Part shown: positions 1-11,800 of the stretch, in pieces
Position numbering within the stretch: the stretch's first letter is position 1
Layout of the letters: every line of letters starts with the position of its first letter
Source: Osmia lignaria lignaria
Lineage: Eukaryota; Arthropoda; Insecta; Hymenoptera; Megachilidae
Direction: 5' to 3'
DNA: 64,000 bases
NCBI RefSeq assembly: GCF_051020975.1
Contig: NC_135046.1
Span: 1,178,001-1,242,000, forward strand
Translations under genes and position numbers: made by a program
Notes under the pieces: generated by a model
Told to the model about the DNA's origin: nothing
What the model saw: only the letters and a program-made list of their open reading frames with translations
The model's database searches: none

Positions 1-921
1 TCGAAAATTCCTAAAAGACTAATTTATGATAGACCATAGCCAATTCATTGTTTTCGACCAAGTCACAAACGGTCCTTAAAAGCTACGAAGTCTTTTTCGA
101 TATCCTGTCTTTTCATACACTCTAAGAGGGTCGTAAATTTCCTCAAGAGTTGCTTTGGCAAGTACTGTACGCGTCTGCTAAGTTGAGACTCCTAAGGAAT
201 TGGGTCTGATTGGTCGGAGCTAGATGGGCCAGACTTAGACACGCACACTTATACAGTTGACCCACACGCATTCTCGCTATTCGCTCTCTAGGTTACAACT
301 ACTAGTAGAAACTAGTACTACTACTACTAGACGAGGGTTCGTGGTGAGGATTAGGCGGAGCGTTTCACACCTCGAGTCTCAACTTAGTAGACGCGTACAA
401 TACAAGGTCTTGTCGTTTCCTAATTTCTCTGGGTCCCACGCTTTCTCGTAGCACATGTGCACTGCAACGTTCTAGCGTCTTGGCGGAGCGCCTCCACTTC
501 CACGCGCCTGAGGGTGGACCATGGCCAGGAGAAGGGACCTACGCAGGACGGAGTGGACTCCTCCACCATTGGACGAGGGATAATCCTGAGGGAGGATCCA
601 GGATCCACCAAGGAAGGGGCATCGACCGACAACGCGCGAAGATCTCCTCCGCCAAGCGCAGAATCGTCAGAATGATTTTGTCGCTCGATTTAGACAAGTT
701 GATCTCACGCAGCAATCTAAAGCATTGTAAACACAAAGTTAAAGATCAGCCTTAAATTGAACTCTAAATATTAAAGTACAGTAAACAGGAATAACAGTTT
801 ATATTTTTCATTTCCGCGCCTTGCAAGCGGAGCGCCTCCGCGCTCCACGAATTATCATACCTACGCCTTTAATTCCCCAAATATCCCTATTTTCCCCGAA
901 CGGACACGCAACAGCAGTATA
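1..921. repeat. Repeat family A, copy 1 (left-truncated by the window edge)
   Basis: This stretch matches 49666-50261 continued at 51644-51710, with scattered substitutions. Class unknown. Around 820-850 it has a GC-rich palindromic patch built on GCGGAGCGCC. The short reading frames inside are not conserved in reading frame between the two copies, so no gene is called. Copy 1 carries an inserted MITE (166-400) and an extra 25 or so bases near 451-475 that copy 2 lacks. Copy 2 has an upstream TATA-like stretch (TTTATATAAATAG near 49570), so an LTR or promoter-bearing repeat is possible but not shown. Confidence 0.7.
166..400. mobile_element. 235-bp MITE with TAC duplication
   Basis: The ends are inverted repeats of about 26 bp starting TGTACGCGTC and closing with the complement. 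TAC flanks both sides (163-165 and 401-403). The second copy of the host repeat, near 49826-49832, reads straight through GGCAAGTACAAGG, so the unoccupied site is visible in the same window. No coding capacity. Superfamily not assigned. Confidence 0.8.
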
Positions 922-1260
922 CATGTACATCAGAAGTGCTACCAACTTCTGATACAATCGTTACAAATACGAATGTTTTTTGCCGTATCTATAACGTTCC
1001 GAATTTTTTTCTTACGACTTATTAATTACCAAGTTTGCCATACCGCAGTCAAATCGTTATTGGCAGCATTGTATATTCGGGTATTTTTAATTTTGCGCCG
1101 CCACCGAAAACTTTGAAATGTATTTGGTATCCTATTTAACGATTAAGTAGATATTATTAATAGCTATGGAATATTGGTATAAATGAAATAGAAATTATAT
1201 GACGCTTTTTAGTGCATTTCGAAGTCGGATTTGTTTTTTGTTAAAAATTATTTTATTACT
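915..1260 (+). repeat. Repeat family C, copy 1
   Basis: About 340 bp matching 15800-16140 on the same strand. The part from about 1085 to 1260 also matches 15166-15335 inverted. Shared landmarks are TTTGCGCCGCC, the run TATTATTAATAGCTATGG and the end CATTTCGAAGTCGGATTTG. Non-coding. The sequence from 1261 to 1526 shows nothing recognisable. Confidence 0.7.
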
Positions 1261-1526
1261 CACTCTTATGTCTACGCTACCTCGCGACTAGTCGATGTGC
1301 CTGCCATCGCTTCGCCGAGCTCTTCGTATATTCTTTTCATCATTTTTATTCAATTTATACATTTTTCATAATAAAGTTTTGTGTTCATTTATAGTAATCA
1401 TTTCTGTTTCATTTTTGTGTTTCAACCCTTCTCCACGCATATTCAACACCCACGTGTATAACACCGCAAGACTCTCTCGCGAGCCGCGTGTTTGCCGCTG
1501 GGGCACTTGAGACTCAAATCCGAACA

Positions 1527-1817
1527 CTGGTAACCGAAACAGAATTCCCGCAAAAGATACTGGTTATACTGTAACCAAAACAAATTCTCGTCAACGTTAA
1601 TGGTTATTCGTTATCGAAAACAATTTCCGTTATCAATAATGGTTATTCATAACTGAAAACAATTTCTGTCGTCAATAACAGTTATTAGTGACCAAAAAAT
1701 ATTTTCGTCGACAATAATGGTTATTAGTGACTAAAAAATATTTCCGTTAACAATAATGGTTATTAGTGACCAAAAAATATTTCCGTTGACAATAATGGTT
1801 ATTCATAACCAAAATCT
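1527..1817. repeat. 39-bp minisatellite, about 7.5 units
   Basis: Units begin GGTTATT and end CAATAAT, with the most regular ones at about 1640-1800 (period 39 bp). The first two units are 35 and 40 bp and more diverged. Each later unit has an A-rich middle followed by TTTCCGTT or TTTCGTCG. No reading frame is maintained. Confidence 0.85.
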
Positions 1818-2692
1818 TTTAAAGAAAGATATTAATTCTTATGCCGTAACTTTTAAAATTAGGGTTATAACAGTTAGGGTCTCTGGAAAAAAGAAATGAA
1901 CTAACGGGATTAGAGAATTCGCGATTGCGTAGGTCAACGAACCTACTATTCTACCCGTTTCCCTAACACAGCTGTTGAAATTTGACTTACTAATTTAATA
2001 TTTCAAGAAATCAGAGAACTAAAATATGAAATATCTTCTTAAATATTAAGTATTGACAAAAACAGCCGAATATGGGTCAACTTATGTTTCATCAAGATTT
2101 ACCACAAAAAGCTATATCAAAATCGATGACCCAACAGCTGTGAAGTCTCCTTGTTACAGGAACAAAGTTGATAAAAATATCGAATTTTAAAACATATTCA
2201 AAAATCATCCAAATCGAAGGAGTAATGCCTTTTCTAGAAGTTCATCTTACTCGTATACTATCCGACAGCTAACAATATATTATAGACAGGATCGATTTTT
2301 GGGACCTGAGGCTACTAACTCTTCGAGGGCCCCCTTGGCTGAAAATCGAGAATGGTGGATTATGCGATATCACATGCCTCCGCATTAAATATCCAATCAC
2401 GTGATATTGCATGCTCAAAATCTAAAATCCAGATTTGAAATTTGAAATGTTCAATCACGTGATATTGTGATTTCGTCGTGATGGTATCTGGATCATTCAA
2501 ATATTGCGATACGTAGTAACTGACACGCTCATATTAGTGGCAACCAACAAGAGGATCATAAATAATGCAAATTCGAATCAGCAGTTGTAAAAATGTCAAC
2601 AATGCTTACTTTGATTTGATTTGTTTCTACGTTTACCACAATTCCTAATTATTTCAAAGAAAAATAGTAAATAAAATTTAATTTAATGTTTT
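1818..2692. other. Unassigned AT-rich stretch
   Basis: No gene is visible. The phrase AATCACGTGATATTG occurs twice (about 2395 and 2453). A segment near 2190-2250 resembles the 'AAAATCATCGAAATCGGAGG' motif found in repeats at about 9330, 13290, 21110 and 53000. This is probably decayed repeat sequence. Confidence 0.4.
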
Positions 2693-2696
2693 TTAA

Positions 2697-3011
2697 CACG
2701 TTCCGTGCCGGACCGTTTTTTGAAGACTTCCCGTTCAGGCCGCGTAGGGTGTATACGACCCACATTTTTACGATTAAATAAGTTTTAAGACGTACGTACG
2801 CTTTACAATTTGTAACAAAATAACCGTACAAAACCATAATTAGCAACAAAAGGGTGTAGATTTTAATATGCGTTAAACAACAAAGCAATAAGATGCCTAT
2901 ATTTGACTCTACTATAAATTGTTTAAAAATTCGCTTTTCAATAAGAACTGCAAACGGCCTGAAGGGAAAGTTCAGCGGTGGTCGTATACACCACACGCGG
3001 CACGGAACGTA
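2697..3011. mobile_element. piggyBac-like MITE, TTAA flanks
   Basis: TTAA at 2693-2696 and again at 3012-3015 flanks a 315-bp unit. Its ends are 14-bp inverted repeats CACGTTCCGTGCCG on the left and the complement of TACGTTCCGTGCCG on the right. A second inverted stretch lies just inside (about 2730-2762 against 2950-2990, containing GGTGTATACGACC). TTAA duplication is the hallmark of piggyBac transposases. No transposase is encoded, so this is a non-autonomous derivative. Confidence 0.8.
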
Positions 3012-3312
3012 TTAAGAAATCATGTAATTAATATCTTTTTATATGTATAATATGACGATAGATCATCTTAATAAAAGATAATACAGTTCGCATCGAGCCT
3101 TCGAACCGTTCGCATGTGTTTATATTGACGTTCGCGAGTGCCAAACGAATTCGAGTGACACTGTGCAAACATCCAAACCCGCAAGCAACCCGCTCTTAAG
3201 CAAGCACACCTCGTTTGAGAGTGCATAGCATGAGCACCCTACCATCAAATGCTATCAAGCCAAGACAAAATTACTAAAACCTAAAACCACGCCATCCTAC
3301 GCCACAGTTACA

Positions 3313-4436
3313 ATGAGCAACGTGTACCCTAGCAAAGAAGCGGCCATCATAGCTGACAGCATCGCAGAAGCGTCCATAACTGACTACGCCACTACTATAG
3401 AAAAAATAATCGGGAAACAAGCCATCCGATTCATATCCCGAATTGCCAACGACCGAATATGTGTATACCTTGACAGTAAACAAACTGCTCACCAGCTGTT
3501 ATCGAAACATACCACAATAACCGTTAAGAACACCAGTATTGTAATAAGACCATTAATCGCCCCATCTCAAAGAATAATTCTATCCAATGTATCTCCATGC
3601 ATACTAAACGAATACATCGAAAAAATCTTCACCGAAAACAACATCAAAATGAACTCTAAATTAACCTTCTTAAGAGCTGCGATCCAAGAACCAGAGTTTA
3701 ACCACGTTATGAGTTTTAGGAGACAAATTTACGTCAGCCCAGAAGACGTATCAAGAATTCCAGAATCCTTTCTAGTAAACTACGATGCTACCCAATACCG
3801 CATATTTACTTCAACTGAAAATATGGGATGCTTCATATGCAAAAAAGAAGGCCACATAGCAAAACAGTGCACTATGAACAACAAGCCCCCCGCTACAGCC
3901 ACTGCAAATTCAAATATTAATACAAATCCGGAACCAGACGAATTGAAGCACCCCAGCATACCAGCGGAATCCAACATGGACCTCACACCCTTCACAGAAC
4001 CACAATACAAACAAACCAATAGTCACAACAAACCAACGATACAAATACAGGTAACAAAAGGACGCACTCCACAACCACATCCACACAAAACTCCAATGAT
4101 CTCGAAGAAAACTTCAACCCCCCTAACGCCCCAGCAACGTACACAAAGATCTCCAGCAACACCCACAAACCAGTAAGTACACGTGAAAAAACAAAGACAG
4201 GTAAACGTCGAAAATTAACACCAGATGTAGTCGACAACATTGAAATAATGATCGACTCAGCAAAAAATATGGTAAACGACCCACTAGCAAAATTCCCATT
4301 AAATTGGTTACAATTAATGAGCTTTCTAGAAAATGCAATTGGAGTTGAAGATCCCATAAAAATAGCGCAAAACTACACCCAGGACATAGCTAATGCTAAT
4401 CACAATCCACCCCCACCTAAATGGAAAGATCATTAA
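3313..4436 (+). pseudogene. I-like LINE ORF1 (Gag-like, frameshifted)
   Basis: The first 287 codons read cleanly from 3313 to 4176. Near residues 174-187 is a CCHC zinc knuckle (CFICKKEGHIAKQC), the nucleic-acid-binding motif of LINE ORF1 proteins, which coat the element RNA. The tail is rich in Pro, Thr, Asn and Gln. Around 4100-4170 the better continuation moves to another frame, where a Lys-rich stretch and a leucine-containing C-terminus run to the stop at 4436, so one frameshift probably truncated the protein. ORF2 starts 185 bp further on. The clade is inferred from ORF2. Confidence 0.75.
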
Positions 4437-4620
4437 AAACAGAGTCCACAGGATAATTAAAAAACTAAACAACAATATACCATTCCAATCAAAAATACTA
4501 GCCGACAACATATCGCTCAACAGCACCCCTAACACAACCGACTATGAAACAGATAACGAAGAAAGAAAAGAACCCCTCGACCGACAAATTCATCTATAGG
4601 ATAATACCAACAACCTAGCG

Positions 4621-7600
4621 ATGACGTACACAATTCTCCAATGGAACCTAAACGGCGTTTTCACCCGATTACCCCAACTACAAATACTATTAGACCAATA
4701 CCAACCTGACGTAGTATGTCTCCAAGAAACAAACCTCAAACCTCAACAGACGATAAAACTCAAAAACTACGATGCATATGTCACCAACCGAAACTCCCAA
4801 CATGCAAGCGGAGGAGTAGCGATACTGATTGGAAACTCCTTAGACAACGAACAAATTCCTACCACATCCAACATGGAAATAATAGCAGCCAAGATCAACT
4901 CACAGCCAAACATCCACATTTACAACATATACATCCCACCCACCTACCAACTAAACGCAACCGAACTAAACAAGCTTTTTGGAACCCTACAAAAACGATT
5001 CATAATAACAGGGGATTTCAACTGCCACAGCACCCTATGGGGATCAGAGAAAATCAACGCTAGAGGAAGAATTTTAGAAGAAATAATACTAAACCATGAG
5101 ACAGTACTCCTCAACGACTCAAAACCAACCCACTTCAGTGTGGCAAACGGGACATTCAGCACCCTCGATTTGACCATGTGCAATTCAAACATAGCATACA
5201 AGTGTGAATGTTCAACGATATCTGAACTTTATAACAGCGACCATTTCCCAGTCCTAATAAAAATCCACACCAATCACAAAACCAAAAACAGCGAACCTGT
5301 CCCAAGATGGAAACTGGAAAATGCGGACTGGGAAAAATACCGTCTACTAATCGAACAGCGTACCTCTCAATTAGACTCCTATATCAACCTAAACCCACTC
5401 CAAATAGACAATATAATGGACAAATTCATCTCCATGATCGATCAAACAGCAAGTGACACCATCCCAAAGACAGTTCCCAAAATTAGTAGTAACCACAACT
5501 TGGTACCGTGGTGGAACAGAGAGTGTGAAACAGCTGTTAAAGAATCAAACCCCGCCTTCAACCAATACAAAAAACACCAAACGACTGAAAACTTGATCAA
5601 ATTTAAAAAACTACGAGCAACAACAAGGAAAATACTAAAACAAAACAAGAAGAAATCCTGGCAAAGCTTCCTTACCACGTTAAACGGATCCACTCCCACG
5701 AAAGTTGTTTGGAGCAAGCAATCCAAGGTACCCACCATAAACATAACATACCAGGCCTGTCAAAACCTGACAAAACAATCACCACAGACCAAACACAAAT
5801 CGCAAACCTATTAGTAGAAACATTCGCCGCAAACTCGAGTGACTCGAATTATGACAAAGCCTTCCTCTCTTCCAAAACCAACCCTACAAAAACTCCCGAA
5901 CAACCCACTCAAATCAACACAAACGACTGCTCCGCAATCAATGAGAATTCAGAATACATGAACTAACCAACATACTCAAAAAATATAAAAATACCAGCCC
6001 TGGACCCGACAACATCCCAATTGCACTCATAACAAAAATGCCCACTAACGGCATTAAATGCTTACTCAAAATATTTAACTCAATATGGAAACACGGTACA
6101 TCCCCCGACGTGTGGAGAGATGCTATAGCTACCGACCCATAGCACTGACAAACATATTATGCAAAATAATGGAAAAAATGATCAATTATAGACTCAGATG
6201 GGCACTTGAAACAAACGATATAATTTCACCCCACCAAAACGGCTTCAGACCACTCTACTCTACCTTGGACCCACTAATAAATATAGAAACGGACATCAAT
6301 AATGGATTCAGGAACAAACAACACACGACACTAGTGGCTATGGATTTCGAAAAAGCATACGATATGATATGCAGAAAGAGAGTTATAAACATCTTAAAAG
6401 ACCTAAACATCCACGGTAATATACTAAAATTCATCGACAACTTCCTAAAAACAAGACGTATAAGAGTGAGAAACAACACCCTTTCCAAAACCTTAACCAC
6501 CGAAAACGGAGTCCCACAAGGCTCTGTACTAAGTGTTACACTATTTCTAATATCAATAAACGGAGTTTTATCGGTAGTCAAAAACCCAATCAAAGTCTAT
6601 CTGTTCGCCGACGATCTAACAATCCTATACTCAGGAAAGAACCCAAAAATAATCCAATATATCCTACAGAATGTTCTCAACAAATTACAAAATTGGGCAA
6701 CTGAATCAGGCTTCAAATTTTCCGAATCAAAAACTAAATATATAAATTTCTCCAGAAAACAAGAACCACTAAAAATGAAACTCTATCTCAAGAACACCGA
6801 ACTTGAACAACTGAACCACATCAAAATCCTAGGCATGATATGGGATAGCAAACTTACATGGTACCACCATGTTACACATCTCAGGAACGAATGCACACAA
6901 CGCCTAAATCTTTTAAAAATAATAGCAGCAAATAATTGGGGTGCAGATCTTAAAATATTAATAAACACGTACAGATCCATCATTAGAGCCAAAATAGATT
7001 ATGGCTCAATAATCTATGGATCAGCTAATAAAACCATTTTAAAGAAGCTACACCCAGTGCACAACACAGCACTAAGAATTACAACAGGAGCCTTTAGGAC
7101 CAGCCCCACTTCTAGTATTCTCCAAGAAGCAAACGAACCATCGCTCCGACACAGAAGGAAACTCCTCAGCATGAACCAGGCAATAAAAATCGCAACAACC
7201 CCGAACAAGCTTACATACCCAATCATCCTTGCGAACTACAACACTAACAGACACACACCACAAAGGAACACAATGAATCCCTTCCACGTCAGAGTAACCC
7301 AAACCGCAACAGAACTGAATCTAAAATTTAAAAATATCACCCCAAGAAAACCACCAACGACCCCACCTTGGAAAATTAAACCAATCGAAACTGACACAAG
7401 CCTGACATTATACTTAAAAACAAATACCAGCCCAGAAACTTACCGACAACTAGCCGCAGAAATTATTGAAAAACATAAAGACTCCACACATATCTACACA
7501 GACGGCTCAAAATCAAGTACCGGAACAAGATACGCAATCATCACCCCAAATTACTCCATGAAAACCAAACTACCAAATGAAGCATCAATATTCTCAGCTG

Positions 7601-8295
7601 AACTAATGGCCATCAAACAAGCCCTGCAAACCGCCTACACGGAATCCTACCAAAAAACAGCCATATTTACTGACTCCACGAGTGCAATAGCAGCGATAAA
7701 CAACACCTCATCGTACAACGACACCATCCAACAAATCATCGAAACACACCAAAAGATCATCTCCAATGCAAACAAAATACAAATCATATGGATCCCTAGC
7801 CACGTGGGAATAACCGGAAACGAAAAAGTAGACCAAGCCGCTAGAGAAGCAGTTGACGCCTCACAAACCGTATATAACAAACTATGCCTTGACGAAGCCC
7901 TAAAAATGACCAAAAAGAAACTAAGATCACAATGGGAAACTGAATGGAAAACAACAGCATCTACCCGTTCCTTAAATATAAACAAGAAATTCTTCAAAAC
8001 TCATACAACACACACCGAACAACCCAGAAGAGAGCAAGTAGCAATCAGTCGCATCCGAATAGGACACACCAAAACCACCCATTCATATCTCCTGACCAAA
8101 GATCCAGTCCCAAGATGCGAAGAATGCCATGCACAACTTACAATAGACCATCTTATTCTGAATTGCCCTAAATATGATACAATTCGTCGGAAATACACAT
8201 TGAAATCTCTTATCAAGGACAACTTGGAAGACAAAATAAGCCACGATCTACTAAAGTTCTTAAAAGAAACTGAACTACTCGACAAAATACTGTAA
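4621..8295 (+). pseudogene. I-like LINE ORF2: endonuclease, RT, RNase H (broken)
   Basis: The APE-type endonuclease begins at 4621: LQWNLNG, then the catalytic LQETNL, GDFNCHS and a late SDHFPV. The RT follows with AMDFEKAYD (near 6340) and the catalytic FADD at 6604-6615. After it comes an RNase H with TDGSKS, SAELMAI, FTDSTSA and IPSHVGI, so its acidic residues and His are present. The end has a C-x2-C...H...C motif near 8119-8165. The frame breaks between about 5700 and 5814. Near 6125, WRDAI runs almost straight into SYRPIAL, so the usual linker of RT motif 1 is missing (small deletion plus frame change). From 6085 the frame is open for 736 codons. The enzyme would nick DNA and reverse-transcribe its own RNA if intact; as read it is a pseudogene. 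Confidence 0.85.
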
Positions 8296-8694
8296 AACAA
8301 CACACACACGAAACCACCTTCTAAGGCGTCGCTAATAACCTTGCAGTTGATGCGACGTTAAACACCTATATAAAAAAAGGAAAAAAAAAAGATAATAATT
8401 TAGTTCAAAAAAAGATGTTTAACACACACTTCAACTGAAAAAAAAGAAAGAAACATTTGGATCCTGATATATTATTCTTACAATAATAACTGTTTTATAT
8501 TGTTTAATATTTTAATATTAAATTATTCACAATTTTTATATACATTAAGGTTTTTTTGTAAAAATAATTATCATTACACAGTAAAAATATTGAGGAGGGA
8601 CTTGCTGAACATTGCAGAACCTTGAACCAGCTGATAAAAAAATTCATATTCGAATATTAATATACATATATGTATACATATATGTATACATACA

Positions 8695-8860
8695 TGTACA
8701 CTGAGTTAATTCTGTCGAGACGTGTGACTTTAACACATATTCACGCTGTCAGTCAATTGGCTGCAGTCCCTCTTTCGCGTGCCCCTCGCCAATCGGCTCT
8801 CCAGCGTGAATATGTGTTAGAGTCACACGCCGCGATAGATTCGATGTAACTCAGTGTACA
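8695..8860. mobile_element. Hairpin MITE family D, copy 1, next to the SMC4 stop
   Basis: 166 bp with ends TGTACACTGAGTTA and its complement. An inner inverted pair includes AACACATATTCACGCTG and its partner, so the whole unit can fold. Related copies are at 21381-21553 and, split, at 40817-43519. It ends 13 bp before the SMC4 stop codon (8874), so it would lie in the 3' UTR of SMC4 unless cleavage occurs within those 13 bp. Confidence 0.8.
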
Positions 8861-8873
8861 CTTATGTTATATC

Positions 8874-11800
8874 TTAGATTTTACGTTTTTTTCTCGCAGG
8901 TTGTTTAGAAATATCCTTATCAGTTAAACTTGTACTATTTTTAGTAGATTCATTCTTAGAAACAGATCTTTCTGGTGTTGCAGATAAACCTAATTCAGGC
9001 AATCTGAAAAAGAAAATATACATCAAATTATATTATGCTTAATGATATTTATAATTACATTAAAATTTATAAGTAGTATAAATTTTGTTCTTTATACAAT
9101 TTCATGAACAATATTTCAATTCATAGTAGTTTAATAGAAGATAATAGAATAGAAAAGTAAAATTTTATTTTTTACACAATTCTAATTTTGATAATTTCAT
9201 AAACAACGTTTCTATCTACAGTAATTGCAATAAAAAGAAATATTAATATTAAAGGAATAATATTAATATTGGGTGAACTTGTAGAAAACCTACGGTAATT
9301 ATTTAGATTACGGACGGCACCTCCGATTTCGATGATTTTTAAATATGTTGTAGAAATCAACATTTTGAACAACTTTTTCCTATACATATAACCGCCGCTC
9401 GGCCTTAGTTTTCGAGATATGTTCGAAAAACTGTTGAAACTAACGCATTGAATTCTGTCCATCCGTGTGTGTCTATGACAACGTACGCATTAGTATGGGA
9501 TCACTGCTTTTCTACTGTTTCTGCAGGCAACAGCACGGCGACCGATGACCAATATATACCTTGTGTACTTCTGTATTCATGATTTCAATGTATTGTAGCT
9601 ATGATGGCAGCCGGAAATTTAATATAACCTAACCTAACCCAATCTGCTCTACCTAATCAGTGAATTATGTTAGGTTAGGCTAAAGTAATACAGTAATGCT
9701 TCGAAATAAGCAAGTGACTCGGGACCGAACAGTTGCTTATTTCGAAGCAGATTGCTATTCGGCTTGACTTTGTTCTCGAAACGGGACGATAGAGAACGCG
9801 AGAAACGAGTGAGAGATCCGAGGTAGTGGCAAATCATAAAGTAATCGGCCGAGCAGCGATGTTATTTTTTGAACAAGGATAGAATATAGCATGCCCTCTC
9901 ATTCTCGTACTATGCTTTATTTCGAAACAAATATACCAGACTGAGAAAGCATTATACAGGGAGATTCTTTCGGCGCGCAACACAATAGCCGCCCCGCACA
10001 ATGGAACCCTGCTGTGTTTGCGGGCAAAAAGCCCAGGAGGTCAAGTCGCCGGACCCAAGACTGCTCTGTGTGTTTTGGGTCCGACGACTTGACCTGGGCT
10101 CATAATTGAGAAATTCGACATTTGACGGTGTGACATCTAACGTCATTATGCAGAATAAGAAACGAAAGTGAGGTGGCATAGTTGCCAAATCACATCATTT
10201 GAGAGTTCTATCGCGGTGTTGCCGCATCTGTGACCATCTAGCAAAATGAATTTGCTCGAGCCGAGCGAGATTTTGATTCCTGGCGGACATAGAAAAGGAC
10301 AGCGCGAGAGAGAGAGAAGGAGTATCATGAATGTAACAACGCCGATCGGCGTAAATATAGTCACACGCTACGACAGATTCGATGAGACTCTGTAATACAC
10401 ATAACGTACGCGACTATAAGACTTATAGGAATAAAAACTATATGGCATTAATAATTTCAGGAAAGGAATGAAAAATAAAGACATGTAAATTGATCTATAA
10501 TATACAATATTTATCGATTGAAATATAATCAATAAATATAAACAATGCCTCTTCTTTCTCCGCGCCGTCTACATCGTCGATTCCCATGACAGCCACTCCA
10601 GCCACGTGTTATTGAAATCTTTTTCATTTGAAATATAATAATGAATTTTAATATAATTGTACCTGCATATACAGGGTGTCCCAGTCTAAGTATGACAGAA
10701 TTATATTAAAATTCATTATTCATTTCTTTATTTCTTATTCCCTTCTTGAAATTATTATGTCAGGTAGTTTTCATTCCTATAAGTCTTATGGCCGCGTACT
10801 TACGTTATATGTATTATTTCATTCATTCTATCCCTACCAGCACCATGAATCCGCCGTTCTTTGATGTTTCCGAACATAGAAAAGGATAGCGCAAGAAGGA
10901 TAAACAAAGAGAGAAAGACTCACAAGCACAACATTTAACCCAATATTATGCTATTAAATGTTGACCGATTTATATTGTGTTTAGCTTCATTTTGATCAGA
11001 AAAATCTTCTCCACATGATAGTAAAATTTTTATTAACAAAAAGTACAAAATAAAAAACTTTATTCTGTGCATTAGTATGGTCACATTGACACGGGGCATT
11101 TAAATGAAGGCAATAAATCCCGGTTTTAGTCCCTCTTTCGTCTTTAGCTACTGACTCTTTCTAATCAATGTTTACTGATTAGGCAATCAAATTTGAAAAA
11201 TGATTCTCCTATTCCATAACAGTTGCGGAGTGGACCGGCAATAATGATGTACATTTATCGAGTTTTCACTGTATATGGTGCAAGTTTTATAATTCATTTT
11301 TCTGGCATACCATTTCAAGTATTCTATCTGTAATTTAATTGATGAAAGAAACATGATTATAAATATGAATAAAAAAGTTTGATGGTTGCACACATTAGTA
11401 CATGTATTGTTTCATTCTCGAACCTCTTTCTCTCTCGAGCGCCCTATTCTTTTCTATGTCTGGCAGGAATCAAAATCGACTCGAGCCTGTTGCAATTGTA
11501 ACAGATGTGGCAACAGCGTGACAGAAGTCTTAATACGTAGCGGCAACTATGCCATACTTATGGCTATATTCGCGTAGCCATTTGTGGTGTCAAATTAGAA
11601 TTTACATTTATCGACTGATCTGTGTTTTTATCGACCCTGATGATAACGTGGTCAAATATACCATCAATGCCTCTGACGGAAAATCAGTGAACTATTCTTC
11701 CGTCTATTTGACGTCTGATGCGTGCAAATCGTAAATTTCGTTTTACGTCTTCCAGAAGTGATAAATTGTGAAAAATCGAATTTCAGTGACATTGTGCTAG

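Larger units (their letters stand above)
3080..8400 (+). mobile_element. I-like LINE, near full length, degraded
   Basis: A non-LTR retrotransposon in the order 5' UTR, ORF1 with a CCHC knuckle, then ORF2 with endonuclease, reverse transcriptase, RNase H and a terminal CCHC motif. RNase H after the RT places it near the I/LOA-type clades rather than Jockey or R1. The 3' end is A-rich (8370-8400), after a tail containing GATGCGACGTTAAACA. It lies downstream of the SMC4 stop codon, on the strand opposite that gene. Frameshifts and a small deletion make it inactive as it stands. No clear target-site duplication was found. Confidence 0.85.

Noticed and set aside
2649..2996. 115-codon minus-strand ORF
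   Set aside because: It covers the piggyBac-like MITE and its inverted ends; nothing recognisable in the protein.
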